A stretch of 64,000 bases of DNA from Pohlia nutans (GCA_022496805.1 CM040094.1:13353501-13417500); one strand, 5' to 3'. Shown: positions 39,552 through 50,898, numbered from the stretch's first letter. Made by a program: numbers and translations. The notes: generated from the letters alone by a model not told the origin.

Positions 39552-39867
39552 TTAAACTTGTCATTTGAAATCCTTGGTCCTTTTGGGGTTAATTTCTAAG
39601 TGTAAATAGACCGTCGTCCCATCGCAAACAAACGACATTCATCCATCCAAGCACCAGGTTCCCATCCATCTCATCCTGAGTGGATAGGCCTTCCTGTCTT
39701 CCCCGTCTCGCTGTGCGTGTGTGCGTCTCCGCGACAAGATTGCAAATCCCCTGGCACTGGCCAGATCGCTTCCTCCGTTTCGTTGCAGTCACACATTCAC
39801 GCGCACGAAGCCAACGAGCCATCTCGCGCAGCATTTGGTGCCGAAACGAGGGAGTTCACCAGCAGCT

Positions 39868-41652
39868 ATGGCGATGGCAAGCTCTTGCAGCCGGGCTACC
39901 ACAGCCCCCCTTTCATTCGCAGCCCCACCTTCTTCCGTCGCCCAGCGCTCCTCCGTGTCGCTCCGCTCCGCCTTCGCGGGCCTGCGCTTGCAAAGTGAGC
40001 CAACTCACTCACTCTTTCTCACACGGTCGTCGTTTTTGAGCATCCTTGGTTGTTGCGCATACCCTTTGCCCTAATTTCGTTTGCGCCTCTCAGTTGAATT
40101 CCTGTTTGAATTTGTACATTGAAAAAATCGCCTATCATATCTTTGGAATTTCACTTCCTTGTTGAGGCTAGGATGTTGTAAGTTATCGGAACCTCCCGTG
40201 TATTATCTCGTGTAAAATGTAGCCAGCGGGTACATTTGCCGAGGCGAGGTTCCCGATACTACATGTGTTCCCCTTGTTGAATTCAAAACCTTTAGGTTAG
40301 AATATGAATTTTGGGAGACTTTTTGCGGTGTCTAAGAGTTGAAAGTTGATTGGAACGAAGGTAATACTATCACTCGGCATCCCAGCTTTTTCACTATGGT
40401 ATAGTTTGAATGTGCGCCACTAGGCATCCCAGCTTTTTCACTATGGTGTAGTTTGAATGTGTGCTGGCTATTTTAGAGAAGGTTTTGAGTGTGATGAATT
40501 GAGGTTCATACATTCTGGGGCCCGTGTTTTAGGTTGATTTTGATGGTCATTGTTTTGTCACAGGTGTAGGTTGCAGCAGCTCATTGATGGGCCCAGTCAC
40601 AAGGAGACCAGTGATGGTGCGAGCTGCAGCAGCTCCAACGAAGAAGCCTGATCAGGCTGCCAAGAGAGCTCGTCAGAATGAGAAGAGACGGGTGTACCAT
40701 AAGGCCAAGAAGTCGGAGGTTTCTACTCGTATGAAAAAGGTAGGTCATGCATTTCCTCTTTTTGTTCCCATTCTATCTTCAAAGAATGCGTACGTGGCAC
40801 TTTCTCCTTGAGTTCTGGATTACCCATTCTATGAAGATTGAGAACGTTCATTCTTCTCCTCCAGAGGCGAAGAATGGGCGTGAAGATTGAGAAACTAGGG
40901 ATTGTCCACCCCATCCTCAATCTTCAGAGGATGGGGGACGTGGCACGCTCTCCTTGAATGGCGGAGGGCCCATTCTCTGAAGATTGAGAAATTTCATTCT
41001 TCTCCTCCATGGGTAAAGAATGGATAATGGAGAATGGCCCATGCTTGGAGGATGTGTGACCAACTAACAACCTCTATTCTTCATTCTCATTCTCCACATA
41101 CCACGAAAGGGGTGTCACACTTTCTTCATGGAGAATGTGTCCTATTGGTTCCTCTTTTCTCTCATTCTTTGAAGAAGTTTCATTCTCAAAGGATGTGTGA
41201 CAACCCCTAGCGTGAAGAAGATTAACAAGCTGTGGTCATTCTCATTCTTCACACGGTTTCAAGGGGTTCAAGGAGAGTCGCACCTTCTTCATGGAGAACG
41301 GTCACAATTGGCTCCACGTTTCTCTCCCAAGGTTCTCAATCTTCAGAGAATCAACTTCTTGGAAGAGGTGTGACAACCCCTAAGAATAATTTGATGTGTT
41401 TTCCGAGTTGACACGGATGGGGGGTGTTTGCAGGTCTTTGTGGCACTCGAGGGCTTGAAGAAGAGGACTGACGCAGCGGAAGACGACATCAAGCCTGTTG
41501 AGACCCTCATCGCCGAGGCGTTCTCCATTATTGATAAGGCAGTCAAGGTTGGTTCACTGCATGCCAACAAGGGCGGCCACCAGAAGTCTCGCTTGTCTAG
41601 AGCTAAGCGAACCTTGTTGATTCAGCTGGGAATGTACACTCCCTCAGCTTAG
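39868..41652 (+). CDS. rps20: Plastid 30S ribosomal protein bS20c
   Basis: Nuclear-encoded chloroplast ribosomal protein that binds 16S rRNA. Exons 39868-39994, 40564-40739, 41434-41652, phases consistent, 173 aa. Residues 1 to about 70 form a Ser/Ala/Arg-rich plastid transit peptide ([16 protein letters not shown]...), ending around VMVRAAAA. The mature part shows the bS20 pattern: basic first helix [19 protein letters not shown], then VSTRMKK, a middle helix, and the conserved ending [20 protein letters not shown]. There is a second ATG two codons downstream, but the first is in good context after the leader. Coding sequence is GC-balanced, unlike NDB1 and the helicase. Intron 2 contains diverged repeats. 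TAG stop at 41650-41652. Confidence 0.95.
40785..41030. repeat. Diverged tandem repeat in bS20 intron 2
   Basis: Two copies of about 90 bp with a period near 147 bp (40788-40878 and 40934-41026) share tgaagattgagaa and cattcttctcctcc. Related or inverted pieces (ttctcaatcttcagagaat, gtgtgacaacccctaa) continue to about 41385. Probably a transposon or expanded satellite inside the intron. Confidence 0.6.
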
Positions 41653-42130
41653 CTTAAACATTAACTCAATTCGACGAGCTCTTTCTTCTTAGTACATCTT
41701 GTTGTGTTTCGCCCATTTTCAACATTCAATGCCAATTTTTCTCGTGCACTCAAATTTTCTCATGTGTGTAACCGAGGAGCTATCTACAATGCTTGAGAGG
41801 GAATTCAACCCCATTTTTCTGATGTGAGCTGGACGGAGTCTCCGAGACCACAATTTAACAAGCAGCTAGTCGCGTAGTCTCTGCTCTTATTTATCCTAAG
41901 TTTACTTAAATTTACTTTTATGGCCTGTTTATACTGTTCAGTCATGTTACTCCTTGCCTGGAAGGGCAGAGACAACAAAAGGCTCTTATATCAAAACATG
42001 CACATGGTAAATTGATCACCGAATAATTAGAATCGCTTCATTTGTAACCATCCAGTTTAGGCACTAGCATGCATTGACGGACCATCAATCAACACTGTAG
42101 CCGTCAACATGTTCGACGATTAGGGTTTGC
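41653..42130. other. 3' flank of bS20 gene, no further gene
   Basis: Contains the presumed 3' UTR. No other coding or repeat feature recognised. Confidence 0.5.
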
Positions 42131-44560
42131 ATGTACACAGCTGATCCTAGAACCAAGGATTCATGGTTTTAAACTGATGTAAGAAGCATCACAGCTAGCT
42201 CATGAAATGGACACCCTAACCCTAAAAGAACCAAAGGATTCATGGTTTTAAAATGACAAAAGAAGTATCACAGGTCGCTCATATAATGGAAACCCTAAAC
42301 CCTAAAGAACTAACTTTCATGGTTATGTGCAAGAAGAAGAAGAAGCATCACAGCTAGAGCATGAAATGGAAAACCCTGAACGATCAAGGATTCATGGTTA
42401 AACAATGACATCTACATGAAGAAAAAGCATTACAGCTAGCTCACGAAACGGAAACCCTAACCCCTAAAGGACCGGCCAATTCGATTGATCATATTGTGGA
42501 AATAATAGAATTCAGATATGTCAGTGCATGTGTTCAAATAAAATTCTATAAACTGAGATGTAGATTGTTCTGGCGCTAGTGAGTAGTATATGAGACGAGG
42601 TGCTCAAGTTATTGCTATGAACTCTTGCATTAGGAAGGAGATGCAGCTGGATTGACCTTTCTTTCTATTCGGAGATCATGTGAGAGAGCCAGGGTTAGGG
42701 AGTACTTGAATTCCGTATCTGAATTCTATTATTTTCAGTCGAATGGGCCATTTCAAAGCCACGAATCCTTGGGCCTTTACGGGCTAGGGTTTCCGTTTCA
42801 TGATGCTCCTTGGTCGTTTAGGGTTTTCCATTTCATGATCTAGCTTCTTCTTCTTGCACATAACCATGAACCTCAGTTCTTTAGGGTTTAGGGTTTCCAT
42901 TTCATGAGCGAGCTGTTAATATAGCTAGATTCCCCTTTCGTTCTTCTCGGAGACGATGTGAGAGAGCTAGAGTTAGGGAGTAATTGAATTCCGCCCCTGG
43001 GGTTTTGGGTTTTGTGAGGTTTGCGGTGATGGCGCAACGAGCTGGGCGGACTTTCTTCAACAGGCTGTGGAAACAACAGCTATGGAAACAGGAGATCGGG
43101 AGTAGTAGTAGCACGGGAGCTTCGGCAAATGAGGGTTTCCAACGATTCTTTTCCCCTTCGTCGCCTCGTAGTAATTTAGGGCTCAGGCACAATTACTACA
43201 CGGACGCGCGAGGGGTGGTGCATTTCAAGAGGCGAGGGCCGTCGGTATGGCTGCAAGAAACGGTCCGCCCGGGCGGAGGTCGGCCGGGGCAGCAGAAGAA
43301 GCTGTTGATCATTCTGGGAGTCGCGGGATGTGGCTCCGCGTATGTTTACTTCACCAATTTGCAGACGGTTCCTTACACGCATCGCCAGCACTTCGTCTTG
43401 ATCGGTCCCGCTTTGGAACGCCAACTGGGAGAGCAGGAATTCAACAGTGTACGCATTCTTACCACTCTCCATAGCCATCGTTTTCTGCTCTCCATTTGGT
43501 CACATGGAGACTTTCTTTTGTCCAATTTTATTTAACACATGCACTGACATAAAAAATGGCCGTATCTGAATTCTATTATTTCCACAATATGATCAGTCGA
43601 ACTGGCCATTTATCCTTGGTCCTTTAGGGGTTAGGGTTTCTGTTTCGTGATGCTTCTTATGTCGTTGTAACACCATGAATCCTTGGTCGTTTCGGGATTT
43701 CCATTCATGATCTAGCTGTGATGCTTCTTCTTCTTCTTCTTCTTCTTCTTCTTGCACACAACCATGAAAGTTAGTTCTTCAGGGTTTAGGGTTTCCATTA
43801 TATGAGCGACCTGTGATGTTTCTGATGTAATTTTGAAACCATGAATCCTTTCGTTCTTTAGGGGTTAGGGTGTCCATTTCATGAGCGAGCTGTGATGCTT
43901 CTTACGCCATTTAACCCCTAAAAGGACCACAAGGCAACCACGTGGCTTCTGGAACTAGAAAGTGAGGAATTTCGAGTTGTTGAACCCTGAATTGTAAAGT
44001 GAGCAACAAAGAGATCCTAGTTCTTTTTGAGAGCTGAATCCGTGGGTACTTCTTGATTGAAATTTCATGAATTGTGCGATTTTTGGTGATTTTTTTGAGC
44101 TGCAAGGAGGTTATTTGGGCGTCATTTGAGACCCTCATATCTTTCTCCTCACACCTCCAAATTATTAAATTTTTTTTGCACATGTTCAAAATGATGATCA
44201 TAATGCATGGTAGAAATTTCAGAACTTTGGAGCACTTTTGATCAATCCGATTTCATTGTAAGTAAAAAATACCCTGAACAAGTTCCATCAATCTTCTCAA
44301 CGGTGGCATTTTCTCAAAAATCGTGCGATTTTGTTGATCCTTTTTTTCATACAAAAGCTATATAAGTCTTCTTTAATTTCAATAGTGCCGATCGTCAGAA
44401 TTAACCCACACCAATGAGGAATTGAGCTTATTATAAGAGCTAGTCAAGAAAACAAGAGCTAAGCTAAAACCCCCTGGTCCTGTAGGGGTTAAAAACCATG
44501 AAGAATCCTTGGTTCTTTTGGGGTTAGGGTGTTGATTTCATGAGCAAGCGGTGATTTGCA
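42130..44560. repeat. About 85-bp repeat family surrounding OMA1 exon 1
   Basis: Units containing tcatggttttaaa, agaagcatcacagctagctc, atgaaatgg and aaaccctaacccctaaag run in one orientation at 42130-42480. They run in the opposite orientation at about 42770-42910, 43600-43910 and 44494-44550. A block around 42655-42715 (gtgagagagcc..ggttagggagta) is also duplicated at 42938-42990, just before the OMA1 start. Telomere-like CCCTAAA words inside the unit are part of this repeat. The element at 43915-44488 is inserted in one unit. Confidence 0.65.
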
Positions 44561-47500
44561 GATGAAGACACAGATGTCGGCGAAGATTCTTCCACCAATA
44601 CATCCACAGGCCATTCGCATCCGCCGAATCGCGCAGAACGTGATTGAGGCAGCGATGGCGGGGACGAAGACGCAGAGCTGGGGGGAAGTGGAGCACCCGC
44701 ACGTCCCGCACGCGAGCTCCCCACGAGCCAACCCCCCCGGGGAGTTCGACAAGGCGCACAAAAAAACCACCCCGGAGGACATGTACGGGAACGAGAAGCT
44801 GGAGGACGACATGTGGGTGGACAAGAGCCGGAAGAAGGGCCTGGACGAAGGCTCCCAGGGCTACACTGCCCACCTGAACAACCTCAAGTGGGAGGTCGTT
44901 GTGGTCGACGAGGACATCATGAACGCCTTCTGCCTCCCTGGCGGCAAGATCGTTGTGTACACTGGTTTGCTCAAACAGTTTCGGTCGGACACCGAAGTTG
45001 CCACTGTCCTGGGCCACGAGGTATGCTTCTCCTCCCATCTTCTGCTCATTCATATGAGAATCATATGATATACAGTAAATGTGTGATATATTATAGTACA
45101 ATACACAAAAATGTATGGTGATATGATTTACAATTGAGTACACTACGATACACAATAGAATTGTGAATAATAGACATTAACCCCTAAACGTCCCAGCATT
45201 TAGGCACTGGATCACTAACAAATTAAGAGCTTTGCAACTTTTTCATACAACCTCAGACAACTTTCATCCAAGTCACATTTGTAAGCCTACTAAGTTCTCC
45301 ACCAATTACAATAAATCTCTTGTGATGGGAGCTGTTGATAATATTGGAGAGGCCTCCAACTACAAGTATGTCAAAAATTTTGGGTAGATTTTATGCTTGC
45401 AATGGTCCTCTCATGTACGCCTCTGAGCCATGCTAATATCTATTTTTGAGGCTAGCATCTACTTCTGTTCAAAGGGTTGGTACGTTTAGGGGTTAATCCA
45501 CATCAACCTTCAAAGTTTAAAATTATTGTGAAACTAAGGCAAATTCCATAAGGCCTAGTTGTGAATTTCAGACATTGTTCATTGTACCAAGAGAGATGAG
45601 TCATCTCACGTTTTGAGGTTGGATATTGCTTCGGTAAAATGACATGGCAAAAGGAAAGTTTAGTGAAGCATCCGAACTAACCCCTGTTACCAACAACAAT
45701 TCATCCATTCATACACTTGGTTGGCCTTCAATAAGCAAGTGGTGTAAGTATGACTTAGGTAACCACCAGTGATCTCAAAACTGGCTAAAATTAGCTGGAT
45801 TTCTACCCAAAAAATGGGGCTGCTAAATATACAAAGAAAGAAAATGATTTTTTTTTGAAATGTAGCGAGAATGCTCATCATGTTATAAATATGTAGCAAC
45901 TTCATGAGGTGATATCTGCGGATACCATTATGGTATCACCTTAATATATCAAGGGTATCGTGAGTAGTACGTTCACAAGGTAGCAAAAGTATCTACCATT
46001 TATGTGGGAGGTAGCACCCTGTGCTAAATGTCATAAAGTGGTTCCGAGATCACTGGTAACCACTAATCTTTGAATAGAAATAGGGTTGTGTACTATCACT
46101 TTTTGTGATGTACAACCTCCCACTTTGCATCCATTCATACACTCCGTTGGCCTTTCAATGAGCAAATGGTGTAACATGACTATGAGGTAAATGTCTATGC
46201 CCACTGATCTGTGAATGGAAATAGGGTTGTCTATTGTCAATCTCCCATTATGAAATTGCAAGCAAAAAAACCACAGGAGCATGAGAAACCTGGTACTGTG
46301 GCTGCTCCTGTGGTTTTCTTGCTTGCAATTTCATAGTGGGAGGTTGACAATAGACAACCCTATTTCCATTCACAGATCAGTGGGCATAAACATTTACCTC
46401 AGTCATGTTACATCATTTGCTCATTGAAGGCCAACGGAGTGTATGAATGGATGCAAAGTGGGAGGTTGTACATCACTAAAAGAGACAGCACACAACCCTA
46501 TCTCTATTCAAAGATTTGTGGTATTACTTATAAACCTAAGTCATGCTTACGCCACTTGCTTATTGAAGGCCAACGAAGTGTATGAACGGATGTGAGTGGG
46601 AGGTTGTAGATCACTAAAAGTGACATTACACAACCCTGTTTCCATTCAAAGATTAGTAGCCATAGACATTTACTTTCAGTCATGTTTACACCATTTGCTA
46701 ATTGAAGTCCGTTTGTGTTTACACCATTTGCTAATTGAAGGCCAACGGAATTTACGAATGGATGCAAAGTGGGAGGTTGTATATCACTAAAAGTGACAGC
46801 ACATAACCCTATTTCTATTCAAAGATTAGTGGTTACCTAAGTCATGCTTACACCACTTGCTTATTGAAGGCCAACCAAATGTATGAATGGATGAGTTGTT
46901 GTTGGTAACAAGGGTTAGTGTTGAAGATGGGATCAGGTTCTCACGGTTTTAGTATCCTTTTTAGCATGAATGGAAATAGGGTTGTCTATTGTCACTTATA
47001 GTGGTCTATAGTGACCTCCCACTTTGAGAAGTTTATTCATAAGTTTATACACCTCCGACCTATTTTTGTCACTATGTACCAATAGTGTACGTATCAAATC
47101 TCAAAACGTAAGGCACTGATGCATAGTCATGACACAAATAAGGTGGCTTACCTACAGATTTGACTCTTGAATCCAAAGATCTCTTCACAAGCCTATAATT
47201 CTCTCAAACATCATACTCCTACATACGTTGAAAATGCTTCAAGTGACGCAAATAGTAGCGTATACCTGATGTCAAGTTTTGAAGTTGAAGTTACTGTTTG
47301 ACTTAATTTTTTGCTTGGATTCTTTAATTTCAGGTTGGACACGTGGTGGCACGGCATGTTGCAGAGAAGCTGACCCAAGGAGTATGGCTAGGCTTCTTGC
47401 AACTCATCATTCTGTCGTTTGTTTATGTTCCCGGCCTTGTCTCCAGCACTTCAGACCTTCTTCTCAAACTTCCTTTCTCCAGGAGGTAAGTGAGAGAGGG

Positions 47501-48524
47501 AGAGAGGATTGTAAAGCTCATATTGCAACATCTCCTATTTTCATGTTTCCAACCTCCATTATTTCAAGGATTCTATTTCAAGAAACTCTATAAACCACTT
47601 TTTTCTGTCCCGTGCCTAGCAACACGAATTTCTACACTCTCAAGTCGTTATTATCACACTCTCCAATAACACATATTCCAGTGGATATTTTCTATTGTGT
47701 AACATATTTTCACATGACAAGTTCTGAAGTCTTGTACGTTGGGTACCAAAGGGGTGCAACTGTCCCTTTCTATTAAGGTAACTATATCTAAAAGCAACCA
47801 TTTCCTTAAAGCGTCCATAGCTCAATCTTCCATAATAAGTACATTCTGACACCCTACTATTGATGAGAATGTGCACAATCTGAACATCATAGTTTAGGGT
47901 CGCTTTAAGGTCAACCTATAGTCAGCACTTTGGAAATTCATAAACTTATTCATACGGTATCCAAATAATGCATGCTAAAGTGCGTTGGAATCCTCTTGAA
48001 CTTGCTATTAAGACCCACTGAAAATACTGTGTAAATAGGCTCAGTTGATAAGGTGAACGGTTTAAGGTATAGTTACCTTATGACATGTTTGGGAAACCTT
48101 AACTTCAAGTCACATGTGTATTGCTTTAGCATCATATTACGGAGAGTAGACTGTGATATAAAAGAGTAGTTCTGAGTGTGTATTTTGTGCATGCCAAAAT
48201 TGTTCGTCTGGATGAATTGCTGTGCAGGAAAGACAACATACTAATGGACTGACTCCATCCATCCATGTCTGCAGGATGGAGTCTGAGGCAGACCACATTG
48301 GGCTGATGTTAATGGCAGCGGCAGGCTACGACCCCACATACGCACCTGCGTTTTACGAGAAGATGGGAAACCTGGGAAAGCAACCTGAGTATCTGCAATA
48401 TGTCAATACTCACCCATCTGGCAAGAAACGAGCCGACGCGCTGCGAGACAGTGGCACCATGCAGGAGGCTGTAAGAATATACGGCGACAAGATTGCTGGC
48501 CAGGGCCAACATGGATTTCTTTAA
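43029..48524 (+). CDS. OMA1: OMA1-type zinc metalloprotease, mitochondrial inner membrane
   Basis: M48-family membrane peptidase that cleaves inner-membrane proteins under stress. Exons 43029-43448, 44562-45020, 47334-47485, 48275-48524, phases consistent, 426 aa. The N-terminus is basic and aromatic as in a mitochondrial presequence. A membrane segment (LLIILGVAGCGSAYVYF) lies at about 92-108, followed by the OMA1 signature VPYTHRQHF and ERQLGEQEF. The zinc site is HEVGH at 292-296, split by intron 2 after HE; the third-ligand segment ESEAD is at 346-350. Exon 3 adds a hydrophobic stretch (GFLQLIILSFVYVPGLV), and the C-terminal THPSG..RAD motif is present. All key residues are intact. Introns of 1.1, 2.3 and 0.8 kb are loaded with transposons. 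Coding sequence is GC-rich in exon 2. An in-frame extension upstream lacks a better ATG. Confidence 0.95.
43915..44488. mobile_element. TTAA-flanked element, family B, in OMA1 intron 1
   Basis: Starts CCCCTAAAAGGACC, ends GGTCCTGTAGGGG; TTAA at 43911-43914 and 44489-44492. 574 bp, reverse-oriented full-length relative of 9695-10269. It interrupts an 85-bp repeat unit whose uninterrupted copies read through a TTTAAAACCATGAA-type site, so the empty site is visible nearby. Confidence 0.85.
45181..45492. mobile_element. TTAA-flanked element, family C, in OMA1 intron 2
   Basis: Starts CCCCTAAACGT, ends ACGTTTAGGGG; TTAA at 45177-45180 and 45493-45496. 312 bp, non-coding. Same termini as 48697-48910. 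Confidence 0.8.
45676..46919. mobile_element. Large fold-back element with internal repeats, OMA1 intron 2
   Basis: Outer arms ACTAACCCCTGTTACC and GGTAACAAGGGTTAGT are inverted, and similarity continues inward to a centre near 46290 (aaccacaggagca / tgctcctgtggtt). The right arm is built of several units of about 165 bp (words ggccaacg, tgtatgaatggatgcaaag, tgggaggttgt). The left arm has fewer units and is split by the element at 45767-46055. The total of about 1.24 kb could form a giant hairpin in the pre-mRNA. Confidence 0.75.
45767..46055. mobile_element. hAT-type MITE nested in the fold-back left arm
   Basis: Termini CAGTGATCTC and GAGATCACTG, perfect 8-bp target duplication GTAACCAC (45759-45766 and 46056-46063). 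The empty site survives in the opposite arm near 46831-46845. 289 bp. CAGNG termini and 8-bp duplications are hAT hallmarks. Confidence 0.85.
47776..48078. mobile_element. TA-flanked MITE in OMA1 intron 3, intact copy
   Basis: Termini AGGTAACTATA / TATAGTTACCT with TA on both sides (Tc1/mariner-like target). 303 bp, non-coding. The same element occurs at 48564-49071, interrupted there. Confidence 0.75.
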
Positions 48525-48563
48525 ACACCTAAGGCTCTCTCAGGGCTAATGATTTCACCCATA

Positions 48564-49071
48564 CGGTAACTATATCTAAAAGCGACCATTTCCTTAAAGC
48601 GTCCATAGCTCAATCTTCCATAATAAGCAGATTCTGACACCCTACTGTTGATGAGAATGTGCACAATTTGAACATCAGAGTATAGAGTCGCTTTAACCCC
48701 TAAACGTCTGAATGTGCCTTTGTGACCAGTAGAATATGGTATATTTGAAATGAATCCGCACCTTTAATGGGTTTGGGTTCAAAAGAGAAGTTGGGATTTA
48801 GATCAATGCGGTTCTAGTGAGTTCTTGAGATCCCAATTTAGAGTTTCTTATTGGTAGCAAATCTCAATCATACTACAATGTATATACTATCCCCATGGGA
48901 CGTTTAGGGGTGAAAGTGTCAGCACTTTGGAAATTCATGACTTATTCATACGGTGTCCAAATAATGCATGCTAAAGTACGTTGGATTCCTCTTGAACTTG
49001 CTATTAAGACCCACTGAAAACATTTTCTGGTTTATGTGTGTAAATAGGCTCGCTTCAAGGTTTAGTTACCT
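48564..49071. mobile_element. TA-flanked MITE, second copy with an insertion
   Basis: Closely similar to 47776-48078 from end to end, flanked by TA at 48562-48563 and 49072-49073. It is interrupted at 48697-48910 by a TTAA element. Lies just 3' of the OMA1 stop codon. Confidence 0.75.
48697..48910. mobile_element. TTAA-targeting element, family C, inside the MITE
   Basis: Termini CCCCTAAACGTC / GACGTTTAGGGG; TTAA at 48693-48696 and a mutated copy TGAA at 48911-48914. The sister MITE has an uninterrupted GCTTTAAGG at this point, so the insertion hit a TTAA. 214 bp. Confidence 0.85.
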
Positions 49072-49073
49072 TA

Positions 49074-50518
49074 CAGTCTCCCACTCTGAGACTTGAAACT
49101 GCCACTCAACAGTGCCATGTGAATAGTATTCACCATATCTTTGGCTCTTGATTTGAAATATTGGTTACAAATCGTATTTGTTGAGATTTGTACAAGATCA
49201 GTGTTATTAGCTAGCACTCAAGGATTCTATTTGTACAGCACCCATAGCTATTTATTTATTGTGTTGAGGTCAGGTGTGTCAACTTGGGTGTCGGTACGAT
49301 GCATTCATTGTACGTGTGAGAGGGAGCTTCTGGCTGTACTTTCCACTTTCATTATGATGTCTGCACTTCCTGTCTGTGTAAGTGGATTTCGAGAGAAAGG
49401 TCCTTGTTAACTTAGCTTCGTGAAGAAGAAGAAGCTCATTCCAATTGTCTGGCTGTCAGTGCTGTGACATTTTCGTCCTTAACTCCTTTGATTCCTGCAT
49501 TTATTCTGTGAGTTTCCACCATGATCGTGGCATTTATGGCAGCTTTTCAATGCCATACTAAACCGTGCAATTCCTTTGCCTTTCACATTGCTCATCATTC
49601 AGACAGCGTGATTGGTTCTTTTTGCATTGAGAGCGGCGTTTTTTTTTGGTGGTCTTTTGGTTATGAAAGCACGGCACTTCCATTTGCGTTTCATAAAAAT
49701 AAAAATAAATAATAGAATAATAAGAAATGAAAAATGACACCGTGATATTATTCAGTTCTGTAGCCGAGAGGGGGGATATTTTTGGAATCTCATGACGTAA
49801 GTTTTTGATTTTTGTGGCTGAGAATCTCCGCTGTTCACTTGCCTTAGAGGTCAACCTTTTGGAGTCCACGCAACCACATTGTGGTCGAGGTTGCAGATTT
49901 CCATGATTTTGCAAGAGCATGGCCACCTATGCCCTCCCAAAATGGCATCAAAAAGATAGTATGCGGGGCCTCCCAAAGCAAATTCGGCCTCCATATTTAT
50001 TTTCCCCCACCGTGCTTGAGCTAGCAGCCTCCAACCGTGCTTGAGCTACGGAGTGTTTTCAAACTGTGGGCCTGCCACATGGCCAATGTTAGCTCACAAT
50101 GTGAGTGGTCAAGACCAAGAATTATCCATTTTGGAAAGTCAAAGCTCTTGTTACAAAGCAATCATGTCAGAACAACAATCACATGCCACTGAGCAGGCAA
50201 AGAGGGAGGTCATGCTCCAAATTGTAACCCCTAACTGCCTGCAAGACCAAAAATTGGTGGATGATTGAATTCGACTATTCAATTTCAACTGCTGCGTGGA
50301 CAATTTTCATCCAATTCCTTATGTGAAGGGCTTTGTTTGGTGATGCCACCCCTTCAAGTTAAATTCAAATCATTCAAGCTATTTGTAGATTTTATATCGG
50401 GTCCCAACCACAAAAGACTCGTAAAAACGGTTCACCGTGTAGTGAATGTTTTTGCTTGTTCTACTTTAACTAAATTTAGGCCATGAAAATGAGTTCCATT
50501 GCATTTGAGCATAACTAA
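49074..50518. other. Intergenic, no gene recognised
   Basis: Moderate-complexity sequence. Open frames of 60-120 codons on both strands have no recognisable domain. Confidence 0.4.
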
Positions 50519-50533
50519 CAAAATGAAGCTTTT

Positions 50534-50898
50534 TTTTTTTTTTTTTTTTTTTTTGACACAAAGGTAGCAAAATTCCATTGCAAAGAAAAAAGCCACACAT
50601 GAACCTGGACCCCACAGGATCCGGCGACAATTTTTAGGTTTTCAATTTTTCAAAAAAACTATAAAGCGAACCAAGGGCCGCAACCCCTCCTAACTAATTG
50701 AACTTCCCATAGTAGGTCTCACATGATTCCAAAGCACTTGATCACCAGTGCGGGTGCCGAGCAGGTCGGAAGACAACGAGAGCTTGTCAAATTTCTTCAA
50801 ATAAGAGAGAGTTTTAGCCGGGTGTTTCGCCATCAATGTCTTGGTTTTCTGCCATGCCACTCGAGCATGGTCAAGTGTGGCTTCCCAAAGAAAATGCT
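50534..50898 (-). mobile_element. 5'-truncated LINE insertion
   Basis: Oligo-T run (to 50554) is the poly(A) tail of a minus-strand non-LTR element. The 15-bp target duplication CAAAATGAAGCTTTT is at 50519-50533 and 50899-50913. On the minus strand the upstream half encodes the C-terminus of a LINE ORF2 (LWEATLDHARVAWQKTKTL, then GDQVLWNHVRPTMGSSIS and stop), followed by a 3' UTR. A perfect duplication suggests recent insertion. Confidence 0.8.

Noticed and set aside
39589..40074. Several overlapping open frames around the bS20 first exon
   Set aside because: GC-rich leader and transit-peptide region gives multiple open frames; only the frame from 39868 joins in phase to bS20.
42290..42310. 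Telomere-like CCCTAAA words
   Set aside because: Only one or two units at a time and part of a longer 85-bp repeat; not an interstitial telomere array.
44538..45155. 205-codon minus-strand frame and other open frames opposite OMA1 exon 2
   Set aside because: Shadow frames of GC-rich OMA1 coding sequence; the plus strand carries the conserved protease motifs.
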